Below are positions 54,181-63,074 of a stretch of DNA of 64,000 nucleotides, piece after piece. Under the pieces are notes generated by a model. That model was not told where the DNA came from, searched no databases, and saw only the letters and a program-made list of their open reading frames with translations. Origin of the DNA: Lentzea aerocolonigenes (lineage in GTDB: Bacteria > Actinomycetota > Actinomycetes > Mycobacteriales > Pseudonocardiaceae); contig NZ_BBOJ01000010.1 in the NCBI RefSeq assembly GCF_000974445.1, positions 124,001 to 188,000 of the forward strand. Direction: 5' to 3'. The translations under genes and the position numbers were made by a program. Position 1 is the first letter of the stretch, and the number at the start of each line of letters is the position of its first letter.

Positions 54181-57100
54181 CTAGCTCACCGGTCGACGAC
54201 TTACCACGACAAGTCTGTCCTCGTCGATCCAATGCGGCTGTTCCAGCTTCAGACCGCAGTTCAGGAGCCGTTGGGCAACCAGGTCATAGGAATCGCCGGT
54301 TCCGATGTCCAGGTAGTTGTAAGGCCGGACCAAGGACAACCTGGATGTCGGTTCACCACTCGACCTGCGTTCCTGCTCGCCAAGCCGAAACGCCTCCATT
54401 GCGGCAAGGAACGGCCTGTCCCCAGTCGTCTGCAAACCGGTGGCCCGTATCCGCTTGGGGTACAGGCCGGCCACGGCGGCGACGATGTCCGGTGTGGACA
54501 CATGTTGCGGGTGGACAACCGACAGGGTCCAGGTCGACCGGCCGTTCTCCTGACCTCGGTCGAGCCGAAGAAGGCTGCTGAACCTGACTGCCAGATGCTC
54601 GCGGACGGCTACGCCGAGTGGGCCTGAATGTGGAACCCGAATCTCCGCGTGATGCCCGTAGACGACCGCGTGCAAGCGATTGAGTGCTTCATACGGCAAT
54701 ACATCTCCAGCGTCATCAGCCCATCGCATCCTGAGCGCATCGGAATCCAACCGCAGGTTTACGGCTTGGCCGACGAGGTGACGCAGTCGATTGACGATTG
54801 GACCGCCCCGTTGGCCTTCTATAGCCCGCAAGATATCGTTTGGTAGCCGTCGGACGTCCTCGTAGAGCCATCTGCTGGCAACAACTCGTGGTCTGTCCTT
54901 ATCCACTTCCATCAGCCTGACCCTCATCTGAGAGCCGACGGGGAAGGTCGTAGGGATCTCGTCGCCGCGAACTCCTGTTTCGCTGGCAGGAACGAAAACT
55001 TCGACCGTGGGGGCGCTGATGGCCAGGCGGATGCCAGCCTTGTCGGCGTTGGTAACGCGACCGGCTAGGACATCGTTTCCGTTCAAGCCTGCGTAGGGGT
55101 TTGCGCTGGGGTTTCGCATGGTCAGCACCACCCGGCCCTGTTCGGGCACCACGTCGGCGACGAACACGCCGACGATCTCGTTGGGAGCCAACGTAGGCGC
55201 TGGTTGGCCAGGCCAGGCCAGCTGTGCGCGCGGGATCGTGGCCCAGGTGCCGCCTTCGGCTTCGACGGTGATCTGCTTATCGCTGACGGAGGCAACTCGT
55301 GCGGTGACCTGGTTCCGATTTCGCAACTGGGTTAGCCCAGTGACGTCGATGATGCGGGCGCGGGGCCTGAGCTTTCGCACCAGCAGACTGCTGACCGCAC
55401 GGTGGAGGGCGATCGCGTCACCGAGCGTCAGACCACGTGTTGCTCTGTACATCGCGAGCACGTCGCCAGCGGACGCCGCTCCGGTCAACGTCAGTGTGCG
55501 TCCGGCCCGTTCGAAGGGCCCGGTTGGCACTCTCAGAGACAGGTCAACGTCGACCGCAACAAGGCGTGCTTTCCGGCTACTGAGCCGAACCCGAACTTGT
55601 TGTCCCAGAGCCATCTCGGCCGGGCGTGGTGGCAGGTCATCCGAGCGCACCTCGATCGTGATCGGCGGGTCGTCATCGCGAAGGCGCAGCCCGTCTGGAG
55701 TCAGCATCACGTGGATGGACTCGCTGTACGCGTCGACAATTGTGCCGGAGAACGGCTCAGGGGTTGTCTGGGCCAGGCGGCTCAGCGTCGCGGCGATGTT
55801 TGGCAACGCGGAGAGCTGGATCAAGCCGGTTTCGGTGTCAGCGACCACCACGGCGAGGGTCAAGTGTGTTCCGACGGGGAAGGTGTCCAGGGATGCGTCG
55901 CGGAGACCGAAGCCGAGGTCCAGGCTGGTCAGAGGTATCTCCACGCCGGTCTCTCGCTCCCGGGTGATGACGACACGGCGTCGATCCCGTTGCAGAGTCC
56001 TGATGTCTGTGACCTCGACGGTGCACTGGTCACCGGGCAGGAATCGTTGAGCGAAGCGTTCGGCTGCGGCTATTGGGTCGGGGTTGGCGAGAACTGTACC
56101 GTCGGCGAACCCGGTCACCACGACGACAGGATGGGTGGGGTCGAAAGCACTGGTCACGACCTCTAGTTCGGCATACGGGTTGACCGGTGCTTCATCAGCG
56201 TCGTCATGTGCGTCATCGACGAGCGAGGCGTCCTCGTCTGGGCTGAGGAAGTCCGCCGCGTTGAGCGGGTCGACGTCCAGACCGCTGGTGTCGTTGGAGG
56301 CAGCGGTTCGTTGTGCGAGATCGCCGCTGTCGTCGGCGGTACGTTCCTCGGCCGCGAGTTCGACATCGGGCACGGGCACTGGTGGCTGCGGAATGAGGAC
56401 CCGCACCTGAACACCATCTCTTCGCTTACCTACAGGCTCGACGAGAAGGCGGTCGCCCGGCAGCACGGTCGGTGGTCGAATCGCTGCGATATGGGTGTGG
56501 CCAGCGATGTGGGTGAGCAGCGGGACGTCGCCCGCCAAGTGGTGCTCTTGCAGAGCGATGCAGAACGACAGCGTCACGCGGTCTTCGGGCTCCTGCAGAG
56601 GCGAAATCCAGTGGCGCCGCCGGTCTCGCACCGGGGCAACCAGGAACGGTGGCGGCGTGCGACGCGCCAGCAGGCTGTCGGAGCCGACTGCTGGCCGAGC
56701 ACCCTCATGGAGACGCGTGACGACGTCCGGATCGGCCCGCGGCACCAGTGCGGGTTGCCATTCCCCGTTGACGTTGCGATAGATCGCGTTGGGGCCAGCC
56801 CATGCGACAACCCGGCGCAAGCGGTCGGACAGGCGGAGGTCAAGGCTGCGGACCTCGGTGGTCTTGGTGCGGGACTGCAGCGACTGCAGCAATTCGTCGC
56901 GCCGACGCAGAACCGCGTTCAACGTGGCGATGGACAGCAGGTACCGGTCCGCCATTGCCGCGCGGTGTTGCTGGGCTGTGTTCTCCCACTCGTGCACCAG
57001 CATGAGAGTGGCGTCGAGGTCGTCAGTACACCCGGATAGGAGGGTTGCGAGCATCCGGTCTGCGTGCAGGCGGGTAATCGCTGGCCAGGCAGAGCTCCAC

Positions 57101-58890
57101 CTCAGCATCCTCGCCCATCGTTGCTCCTGCATCGCAGCGAGGAGCGTGGCTGCCTCGACAGCAACACCGGCCTCGTCGGCGCACATCAGGACGCTCGCGG
57201 CGCTGAACGATTCCCGGGACGACGCCAGCTCTTGCCCGAGCACGGTGGGGTCTCCGTCCGGGGTGATCGCTCCCATGCCCAGCAGGGTCGCGCGGGCGCG
57301 CCGCACCTCATCTTCCGGAGGGCCCGGAGGCATCCACCGGAGCGAGGAGGGATCGCTCACCCCTGCCGCAGCGGCGGCGAGGACCACGTTCTCCAGTGGT
57401 GCGCGGACGATTTCCGGCGGTGTCTCGAACGTGAGGGCGTCGAACTGCTCCTTGGTGAACAGGCAGTGCCACGCCCCTGGGGCGGTCCGCCCGGCTCGTC
57501 CTCTGCGCTGCCGGAGCCCAGATTGGGAGTGGGGCCGCGGGCGCACCACTGTGGTCAGGGTGGCTGCGTCCCACTCCGTGGTGTTGATCAGGCCTGAGTC
57601 GATGACATGGCGGATTCCATCCACAGTGAGCGAGGTTTCAGCGATGTTGGTCGTGACCACCACTCGCCATCTCGCACCTTTGCGTCTCCGGTCCGCCCGC
57701 AGTGCGCGGGTTCGTTCGCGCTGGGGAAGTTCGGCGTACAGCGGCAGCAGTTCGACTTTGCCGGCGAGATCGTCGTCGTCGCTGATCAGTTCGTCGAGTT
57801 CGTCGATGGCCGCGTTGATGGCTCGCTTGCCCGGCAGGAAGGCGAGGATGTCGCCGTCGTGTGCTGGTACCTCTGCGGGGATGTCCGCGGGGCGTTCGCC
57901 ACAGGCCATCCACCGCAGCACTTCGTGCGCAGTACGGGCAACCTCTCCAGGCATGCGCGCCGGCCATTGGTTCTCAGGTATGGCGGCAGCGGCCCGCCAG
58001 CGGTCATACACCGGCTTGCCGTCCTTGCCGGGGAAAGCCATGGACGTTGAGCGCAGCTCGGGACGGAAGAACTCGGTGAACGCAGCGGTGTCGATCGTGG
58101 CGGAGGCGATCAGCAAACGCAGCTGTGGCAACGCGATCAGCTCCCGGCGCATGAGCGCGAGAATCAGATCGATGTTCAAGCTGCGCTCGTGGGCTTCGTC
58201 CAGGATGACGGCCGAGCAGTCTTGCAGCTCCCCGCGGCGGATCATGTTCAGCAACGTCCCGTCGGTGGCGTAGACGAGCCGGTTACGGGAGTCAGCCTGG
58301 TCACGCGCCGCCGAGTGGCGGAATCCGATGTCAACGCCGGCTCCTACCTTGGCGCCATGCAGCTTCTCCGCGATGTAGCGAGGAATTCCTTGGGTCGCTT
58401 CGATTCGGGGCTGCGTGACCACAATCAACCCGTGCCGTGTGACGGCATCCCGCGGGTGTGGGCTCGGTGGGTTGAGCAGGCGCCAGGGCAGGAACGTCGA
58501 TTTTCCTGACCCTGTAGGGGCTTCGACAACGACCACCTGGTGCTGTTCCATTGCTGCCAGGAGTTGTCGCACATGCTCGTCGGTGATGCCGAACGTGCCC
58601 CCAGCGATCGATGGGGAGTCCTCGCTATCGGGCCGGTGGGGGCGTTCACCGCGATCGAGTCTTCCCAGTCGCCCTGCCTTGAGTTGTCCTGCTGTCACCG
58701 GACGCGCGCCGGGCTCGAGCTCGACGTAGGCAGCGCCCATTCGTGACGTGTCGCGGTTGTGCTTGGCGCGGCAGGCGGTACAACGTTCAGGGCGGGATTC
58801 GCCGCGGATCGCGGATTCGCGTGCAGACGTGTCGGAGTAGGTGAAGAGCTCCAGGCAGTCCTTGCACCGCACGGTCCAGTCACGAATCAT
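54181..58890 (-). CDS. DEAH-box RNA helicase (HrpA/HrpB-like) with zinc ribbon and S1-like segments
   Basis: The product has 1569 residues from ATG 58890; ATG 58899 is an alternative. Residues about 1-50 hold two Cys pairs (VRCKDCLELF and RCTACRAKH), a probable zinc ribbon. The helicase core has EAPTGSGKSTF (Walker A), ILDEAHERSLN (DEAH) and SATID, followed by the QRRGRAGR motif. The C-terminal half contains several S1/OB-like segments (GTIVDAYSESIHVML, VGVFVADVVPEQGRVVLTM). HrpA-type helicases remodel RNA. The start overlaps the upstream gene. With a nuclease in the operon, a conflict role is possible. Confidence 0.88.
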   Translation of the reverse strand: MIRDWTVRCKDCLELFTYSDTSARESAIRGESRPERCTACRAKHNRDTSRMGAAYVELEPGARPVTAGQLKAGRLGRLDRGERPHRPDSEDSPSIAGGTFGITDEHVRQLLAAMEQHQVVVVEAPTGSGKSTFLPWRLLNPPSPHPRDAVTRHGLIVVTQPRIEATQGIPRYIAEKLHGAKVGAGVDIGFRHSAARDQADSRNRLVYATDGTLLNMIRRGELQDCSAVILDEAHERSLNIDLILALMRRELIALPQLRLLIASATIDTAAFTEFFRPELRSTSMAFPGKDGKPVYDRWRAAAAIPENQWPARMPGEVARTAHEVLRWMACGERPADIPAEVPAHDGDILAFLPGKRAINAAIDELDELISDDDDLAGKVELLPLYAELPQRERTRALRADRRRKGARWRVVVTTNIAETSLTVDGIRHVIDSGLINTTEWDAATLTTVVRPRPHSQSGLRQRRGRAGRTAPGAWHCLFTKEQFDALTFETPPEIVRAPLENVVLAAAAAGVSDPSSLRWMPPGPPEDEVRRARATLLGMGAITPDGDPTVLGQELASSRESFSAASVLMCADEAGVAVEAATLLAAMQEQRWARMLRWSSAWPAITRLHADRMLATLLSGCTDDLDATLMLVHEWENTAQQHRAAMADRYLLSIATLNAVLRRRDELLQSLQSRTKTTEVRSLDLRLSDRLRRVVAWAGPNAIYRNVNGEWQPALVPRADPDVVTRLHEGARPAVGSDSLLARRTPPPFLVAPVRDRRRHWISPLQEPEDRVTLSFCIALQEHHLAGDVPLLTHIAGHTHIAAIRPPTVLPGDRLLVEPVGKRRDGVQVRVLIPQPPVPVPDVELAAEERTADDSGDLAQRTAASNDTSGLDVDPLNAADFLSPDEDASLVDDAHDDADEAPVNPYAELEVVTSAFDPTHPVVVVTGFADGTVLANPDPIAAAERFAQRFLPGDQCTVEVTDIRTLQRDRRRVVITRERETGVEIPLTSLDLGFGLRDASLDTFPVGTHLTLAVVVADTETGLIQLSALPNIAATLSRLAQTTPEPFSGTIVDAYSESIHVMLTPDGLRLRDDDPPITIEVRSDDLPPRPAEMALGQQVRVRLSSRKARLVAVDVDLSLRVPTGPFERAGRTLTLTGAASAGDVLAMYRATRGLTLGDAIALHRAVSSLLVRKLRPRARIIDVTGLTQLRNRNQVTARVASVSDKQITVEAEGGTWATIPRAQLAWPGQPAPTLAPNEIVGVFVADVVPEQGRVVLTMRNPSANPYAGLNGNDVLAGRVTNADKAGIRLAISAPTVEVFVPASETGVRGDEIPTTFPVGSQMRVRLMEVDKDRPRVVASRWLYEDVRRLPNDILRAIEGQRGGPIVNRLRHLVGQAVNLRLDSDALRMRWADDAGDVLPYEALNRLHAVVYGHHAEIRVPHSGPLGVAVREHLAVRFSSLLRLDRGQENGRSTWTLSVVHPQHVSTPDIVAAVAGLYPKRIRATGLQTTGDRPFLAAMEAFRLGEQERRSSGEPTSRLSLVRPYNYLDIGTGDSYDLVAQRLLNCGLKLEQPHWIDEDRLVVVSRRPVS

Positions 58891-60028
58891 CCGACACATC
58901 CCTTCCCGCACCCCAAGGGGTTCCCGCCACGAGATCACCGAAGAGGTAGAGGGGTTGTACCTCAATCTGCTCGCCGCTGTCGGCGAGCCAGGTCAGCACA
59001 CCGCGGTAGAACCCGACCACCGCAGGTTCGAATCCGGTGTGCACCAGCTCGATTCGTCTGATCCCCGCACGATGCAGCTCGCGCAACTTGCCCACTGTGG
59101 TCGCAGTGCAGAACCGATCGGTCTCGGCCAACGTGCGGCTCACGGACACCAGCCTGTTGCGGAACCAGTAGCCGTCGATGAGTGCATCGAGTTCGGTGTG
59201 CCGCATCGACATCAGCCCTACCCGCACACTGCGCCCGCCCGTTGCCACTCGACGCACGGGCACGCTTAGCGGGAACGGTTCTGGTTCTGAGCCGTCCACG
59301 TACAGCAGCCGGAGATCGTGGCCCCGATCCCCTCCGACCGTGACGGCCGCGTGCCGCAAAGCCTCGGTGAGTACGTCATGCCGTGCTCCGGCACCAACCT
59401 GGACCGGTTCACCCGCGGAGACAGCTGTGGTGAGCTCTCCCCAGAGCCGTTGGGCTGCTCGAAGCCGAGACGGCGATCCGGCGAACGGCGCCCAACCAGG
59501 CGGTGATGCGTCCAACAGCCGTGCGGCGGCAGGGTTCGAATCGACGGCGCGTGCGTAAGGCGGCGTGGCCATCGACTCCCTTGTGCGCAGCAACGGGCCT
59601 ATCGGTTCCGGTGCCGGCGCGATCACGACGCCGTACTCACCGGTCCGAAGCCCGGCCAGAGCCCGCTGCAGCGTGTCGCGCGAATCGGTGTCGAGCAGAG
59701 AGGCCAGAGCTTGCAGCCAGAATCCGGCGTCCACCGGCAGGTGGAAGCCTGCCAGGGCTCGCGGCGGAGCGGAGTCACCGGGCCACGAGTCCAGCACGGC
59801 ACTGGTGATCGCGGCGACAGGGGTTCCACGGCGCCGCGCGATGCGCTCGACAGTCGCGCTGGCTGACATGTGCCTTCGAACATCCTCTTGGCTGACATGG
59901 CCGTCCGCAGCTCGGCGTTCCACCGTCATCGCCGAACGCACAACATCGGCGAATCCGTCCGGGTCAGGGTCTGTCGAACCCGGCCACGGCCCCGGAACCG
60001 CCCAGATGATCAGGAACCTGGCCGTCAT
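58880..60028 (-). CDS. Protein of unknown function between SUKH-like protein and helicase
   Basis: This is a 382-residue protein from ATG 60028, coupled by ATGA to the upstream gene and overlapping the helicase start by about ten bases. I do not recognise a family. Visible features: an alternating hydrophobic start (MTARFLIIWAVPGP), a central Pro/Arg-rich part, and a C-terminal alpha/beta stretch (KLRELHRAGIRRIELVHTGF, then VVGFYRGVLTWLADSG). No catalytic motif is evident. Strict coupling suggests it works with the helicase. Confidence 0.7.
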   Translation of the reverse strand: MTARFLIIWAVPGPWPGSTDPDPDGFADVVRSAMTVERRAADGHVSQEDVRRHMSASATVERIARRRGTPVAAITSAVLDSWPGDSAPPRALAGFHLPVDAGFWLQALASLLDTDSRDTLQRALAGLRTGEYGVVIAPAPEPIGPLLRTRESMATPPYARAVDSNPAAARLLDASPPGWAPFAGSPSRLRAAQRLWGELTTAVSAGEPVQVGAGARHDVLTEALRHAAVTVGGDRGHDLRLLYVDGSEPEPFPLSVPVRRVATGGRSVRVGLMSMRHTELDALIDGYWFRNRLVSVSRTLAETDRFCTATTVGKLRELHRAGIRRIELVHTGFEPAVVGFYRGVLTWLADSGEQIEVQPLYLFGDLVAGTPWGAGRDVSDDS

Positions 60029-61611
60029 TGCCGGGCCGTCCGCGCACGGCTGAGCTTGCCGGCGGCTCGAATTGTCATGCCGGGCGTGTATTCCGGCGCA
60101 GCCAGGATCATCACACCGGCGCGCGATGCCGTGGAAACGATCTCCCTCAATCGGATGTCGCTGAGGGTCAAGACGTCCCGGGCACACAGCACGGCCATGG
60201 CACCGCTCGCCCTGTCCAGGCGATCGACCGCGATGCGGACGGCAGCTTCGAGCTGATCGGGCTCGGCATCCGCGACGCTTAGCCGCAAAGTGGTGGCTGG
60301 GAACGCCGACAGGTCACCGACCAGCCAATCGGTCAAATCGATCTTCTCCGCAGTCAACGTGCACGTGTGATCGGTGTTCACCTCGAATGCGACCTGCTGC
60401 TGGACGTCCTCGGCGTCGAGCAGGCTGTCCCCTCCCGCAGAGATCCTGCGGTGAGCCGCGGCGACTAACATGCCGGCCCGCACGTCCAGGACGTCCGCCC
60501 CGTATCGTGCCCGGTCGATGGGATTGGTCAGCCCGCGCAGAACAGCGCCGGGATTCTTGGACCACACCAGCACGGTTTCCACCTCAACGGGGTGCCACAA
60601 GCCGCTGGCGATCCCGTAGCACACGGCAGTCGCGGCGTCCGGCGCCTCACGCAGCCGATCCCTGAGTCCACGACTGACCTGAATGGACTCGACGAACAGC
60701 CGTTGTGCCGCTTCCGAGGGCACAACACCGCGGCGGCGATCAAGCGCGATCCCTGCGCGCTGCGCCCAGCGCCACAACGGCCTTGGCACCGAGATGGGAT
60801 CCGAATCACGCCGGGTGCCTTGCACGAACCGCAACGACAGATCGCCGCCGGAGCGGTAGGACTCCGCGAACAGCAAGGTGCACAACGCACGTGCTGGAGC
60901 GTCGTGGTCGAGCGCCGACAACGCCGAGATGAGACAGGCGCCCACATCCAGCACGTTGTCGTCCCGGTTGTAACGAAGCAGGACCATGGCCACCACGACG
61001 TTCTGAGAGCAGAACCGGTAGACGCGCCAGTCGTCCGGCCGCGGTGCTTGATCAGCGGGCCTGCGTCCTGAGGCGATGTCTGCCCGCTTGCGGCGCAAGA
61101 ACTCGCTCACCCGGCGAAGGGCATGTGCTTGATCCATGAAGTCCTCGGCGTAGTGCGAGAACCTCGAGAACGCCGCGGGCTGGCCTGCCTGCCAAGTCTC
61201 GGAATCGTCCAGATCAACGATCACCACGGGCGGATCATCTCGACCGTCGAGGCGGATGCAGGCCAGCTGCCGCTCCGGCAGGTGCTCGATCGGCAGCAGG
61301 TCAGACGGGAACTCGGGGAGCCCGAATCTCATACCTGCCAACAACGCCGCCGCATCGAGCCCGGAGGGCGCCGGCGTCAAGCCGAGCAGCTCCCAGCCGG
61401 CATCGGCCTGACGCTGCCATCCCTGGCGCTCGCACCATCGCCGCCACACAGCGGGCAGCTCGAGGCCGTACTGTGTGCCGAACCGCTCAATCTTTGCCGA
61501 GTCCGCCGCGTCCCCGCGTTCAACCACCGGGGTGCGACGTACTGCCGACGACGGGCGTCCACCTCCGTTTCGCGGCCATGGACGACCCGGCTGATCTCGT
61601 TGCCCGCTCAT
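60025..61611 (-). CDS. SUKH/SMI1-KNR4-like protein with large C-terminal region
   Basis: This is a 528-residue protein from ATG 61611, which overlaps the nuclease stop by four bases. Residues about 40-160 resemble a SUKH domain (FGTQYGLELPAVWRRWCERQ, WELLGL, ACIRLDG). The rest is alpha/beta, with WRVYRFCSQNVVVAMVLLRY and VLCARDVLTLSDIRL, and unrecognised. SUKH proteins often serve as toxin immunity or adaptor modules. The position beside a nuclease-like gene is suggestive. A longer upstream frame is open but overlaps the nuclease. Confidence 0.65.
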   Translation of the reverse strand: MSGQRDQPGRPWPRNGGGRPSSAVRRTPVVERGDAADSAKIERFGTQYGLELPAVWRRWCERQGWQRQADAGWELLGLTPAPSGLDAAALLAGMRFGLPEFPSDLLPIEHLPERQLACIRLDGRDDPPVVIVDLDDSETWQAGQPAAFSRFSHYAEDFMDQAHALRRVSEFLRRKRADIASGRRPADQAPRPDDWRVYRFCSQNVVVAMVLLRYNRDDNVLDVGACLISALSALDHDAPARALCTLLFAESYRSGGDLSLRFVQGTRRDSDPISVPRPLWRWAQRAGIALDRRRGVVPSEAAQRLFVESIQVSRGLRDRLREAPDAATAVCYGIASGLWHPVEVETVLVWSKNPGAVLRGLTNPIDRARYGADVLDVRAGMLVAAAHRRISAGGDSLLDAEDVQQQVAFEVNTDHTCTLTAEKIDLTDWLVGDLSAFPATTLRLSVADAEPDQLEAAVRIAVDRLDRASGAMAVLCARDVLTLSDIRLREIVSTASRAGVMILAAPEYTPGMTIRAAGKLSRARTARQ

Positions 61612-62150
61612 GGCTTTGCCCTGTCGGCGTTGAGCGCATCGACGAACCTGACGAGATCGCTCAACCCGATACGGGTGGTGGCGTCCTTCGCAACACGTCC
61701 GGCGGCGTCCACGTCGTGAACCGTTATGACATCTTTCGCGACGTTGACGAACACCACCATCTTGTCGACCTGTCCCTCGCCTTCCGCGAAATCCTCCGCC
61801 CTCACACTTTCGATGTTCGCGGCTTCCGCGCGGGCGTGGTCCCCCGCCCAAGCGTCGCTCATCTGGACGGCGTCCTTCGTCCTGCCCATCCGAGGGATCA
61901 CGCTTTTGACGCTCGCCGTCGCCTTTACCTCGACGACGGTCAGCCGACCCGTCTCGCCGTTCAACGTCACCATGTCGATCCCCTGCGGCCGGAGGGCCGA
62001 GGCGGCGTCAAAAGCGATCTCGTGGCCAAGGACTTCGTTCAGGAACACTTCTGCGATGGCCTCGCCGAAGGCGCCCGTATTGGCCCGGTTTCCGGGGTTG
62101 GACAGGACCTCCTCAAGCTGCTTGCCGAGGACGAGGTTGTTGCAACCCAT
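61608..62150 (-). CDS. PD-(D/E)XK-like nuclease
   Basis: This is a 180-residue protein. GIDMVTLNGETGRLTVVEVK contains an Asp, then Glu-Val-Lys, in the spacing of the PD-(D/E)XK fold. The preceding TGAFGEAIAEVFLNEVLG fits its first helix. These nucleases cut DNA or RNA. GGAG stands four bases before the ATG at 62150. It heads the four-gene coupled operon ending in the helicase. Confidence 0.72.
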   Translation of the reverse strand: MGCNNLVLGKQLEEVLSNPGNRANTGAFGEAIAEVFLNEVLGHEIAFDAASALRPQGIDMVTLNGETGRLTVVEVKATASVKSVIPRMGRTKDAVQMSDAWAGDHARAEAANIESVRAEDFAEGEGQVDKMVVFVNVAKDVITVHDVDAAGRVAKDATTRIGLSDLVRFVDALNADRAKP

Positions 62151-62488
62151 GTCGCTCCGATCGCAGAGGCCAAGGCAGGAAGCGTGCCGTGGAAGGCGCT
62201 GCCGCTCATAGCTTCGCGAGCGGCCTGATTGCTGTTACACACCTTGGCGATCCATCACCTCGTTCGGCATCAGCGCTACAAGTTAGGTACACGCAGACGC
62301 TAACGATTCGCGCCGGGCTGGGGTCGCCGTGGCGAGTTGAGCAAACGCGATTCGCCGCTGGGCCGCCCCTCGGACACCTCGAGTTGGATGTCGTAGGAGG
62401 CAAGGTGGTGCGGGGACGGTGGATCGGTTTCGTCGAACCTTCCCAGACGCCACCAAGGCGAGGGTTCACCGTCGGTGAGTCCGACGGT
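62151..62488. other. Gene-free stretch upstream of the nuclease operon
   Basis: No convincing gene is seen in these 338 bases; the minus-strand frames here read as shadows. It likely holds the promoter for the nuclease-helicase operon and the end of the upstream transcript. Confidence 0.5.
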
Positions 62489-62971
62489 TCAATGTCTTCT
62501 TGACGACCCTGGCAGACCTCCGGACACCACGGAGGTGACTCGCGGTGGCTGAGCGGGCCGGTACTGGGTCTTGGTTGCACTGCTGCACCAACGACACCTG
62601 CACGGCAGGTTCTGCAGGCGTTTCTTCTTCGCTGTCTTGGTCTGCCTCTTCTTTCCAGCCACGCGAACACGGTTGCTTTGAGGAGTCTGCCGGGGCTCTG
62701 GCGGCTGGGACGATCGCGACGATCGCGGCGCCGCAGCGGGCGTGGCCGGTGGTTCCGGAAGGCTTTCCGCAGCCAGGACCGGGCGTGGAGCTGGGACGAG
62801 CAGACGAGCCTCGTCAACGGAGGCAACGCCGGTGGCGGTGAGGAGAACGGTCCTACACTCTTCGAGGCGCTGCGCGAGGGTCGGTGAGGGCATGACGTCG
62901 AGGTCGTGCCGCATGGCATCGTAGGTCGCTAGCAGCCGCGCGGCCTTATTGATGTCCACAGGATCTGTCAT
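62489..62971 (-). CDS. Small protein with DUF5133-like N-terminus and basic tail
   Basis: This is a 160-residue protein from ATG 62971 with a strong AAGGAGG site. Residues 1-60 (INKAARLLATYDAMRHDLDV, then RTVLLTATGVASVDEA) resemble DUF5133 proteins of actinomycetes. The rest is Pro/Ala-rich, then lysine-rich (KKRQTKTAKKKR) with a CRCRWC cluster. No function is known. The tail suggests nucleic-acid contact. Confidence 0.55.
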   Translation of the reverse strand: MTDPVDINKAARLLATYDAMRHDLDVMPSPTLAQRLEECRTVLLTATGVASVDEARLLVPAPRPVLAAESLPEPPATPAAAPRSSRSSQPPEPRQTPQSNRVRVAGKKRQTKTAKKKRLQNLPCRCRWCSSATKTQYRPAQPPRVTSVVSGGLPGSSRRH

Positions 62972-63074
62972 TCGGCCTCCTTGCGGAGGGATTCGCAAAG
63001 CGATCATCGAGTGTTACCGGTCTGATCGGGTGACACCGCAGGTCCCTCGACTCACCCGGCCATGAACTGTTCAA

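Noticed and set aside
59020..59045. GTTCGAATCC-like T-loop sequence
   Set aside because: It lies within a coding frame and no acceptor or anticodon arms can be drawn around it.
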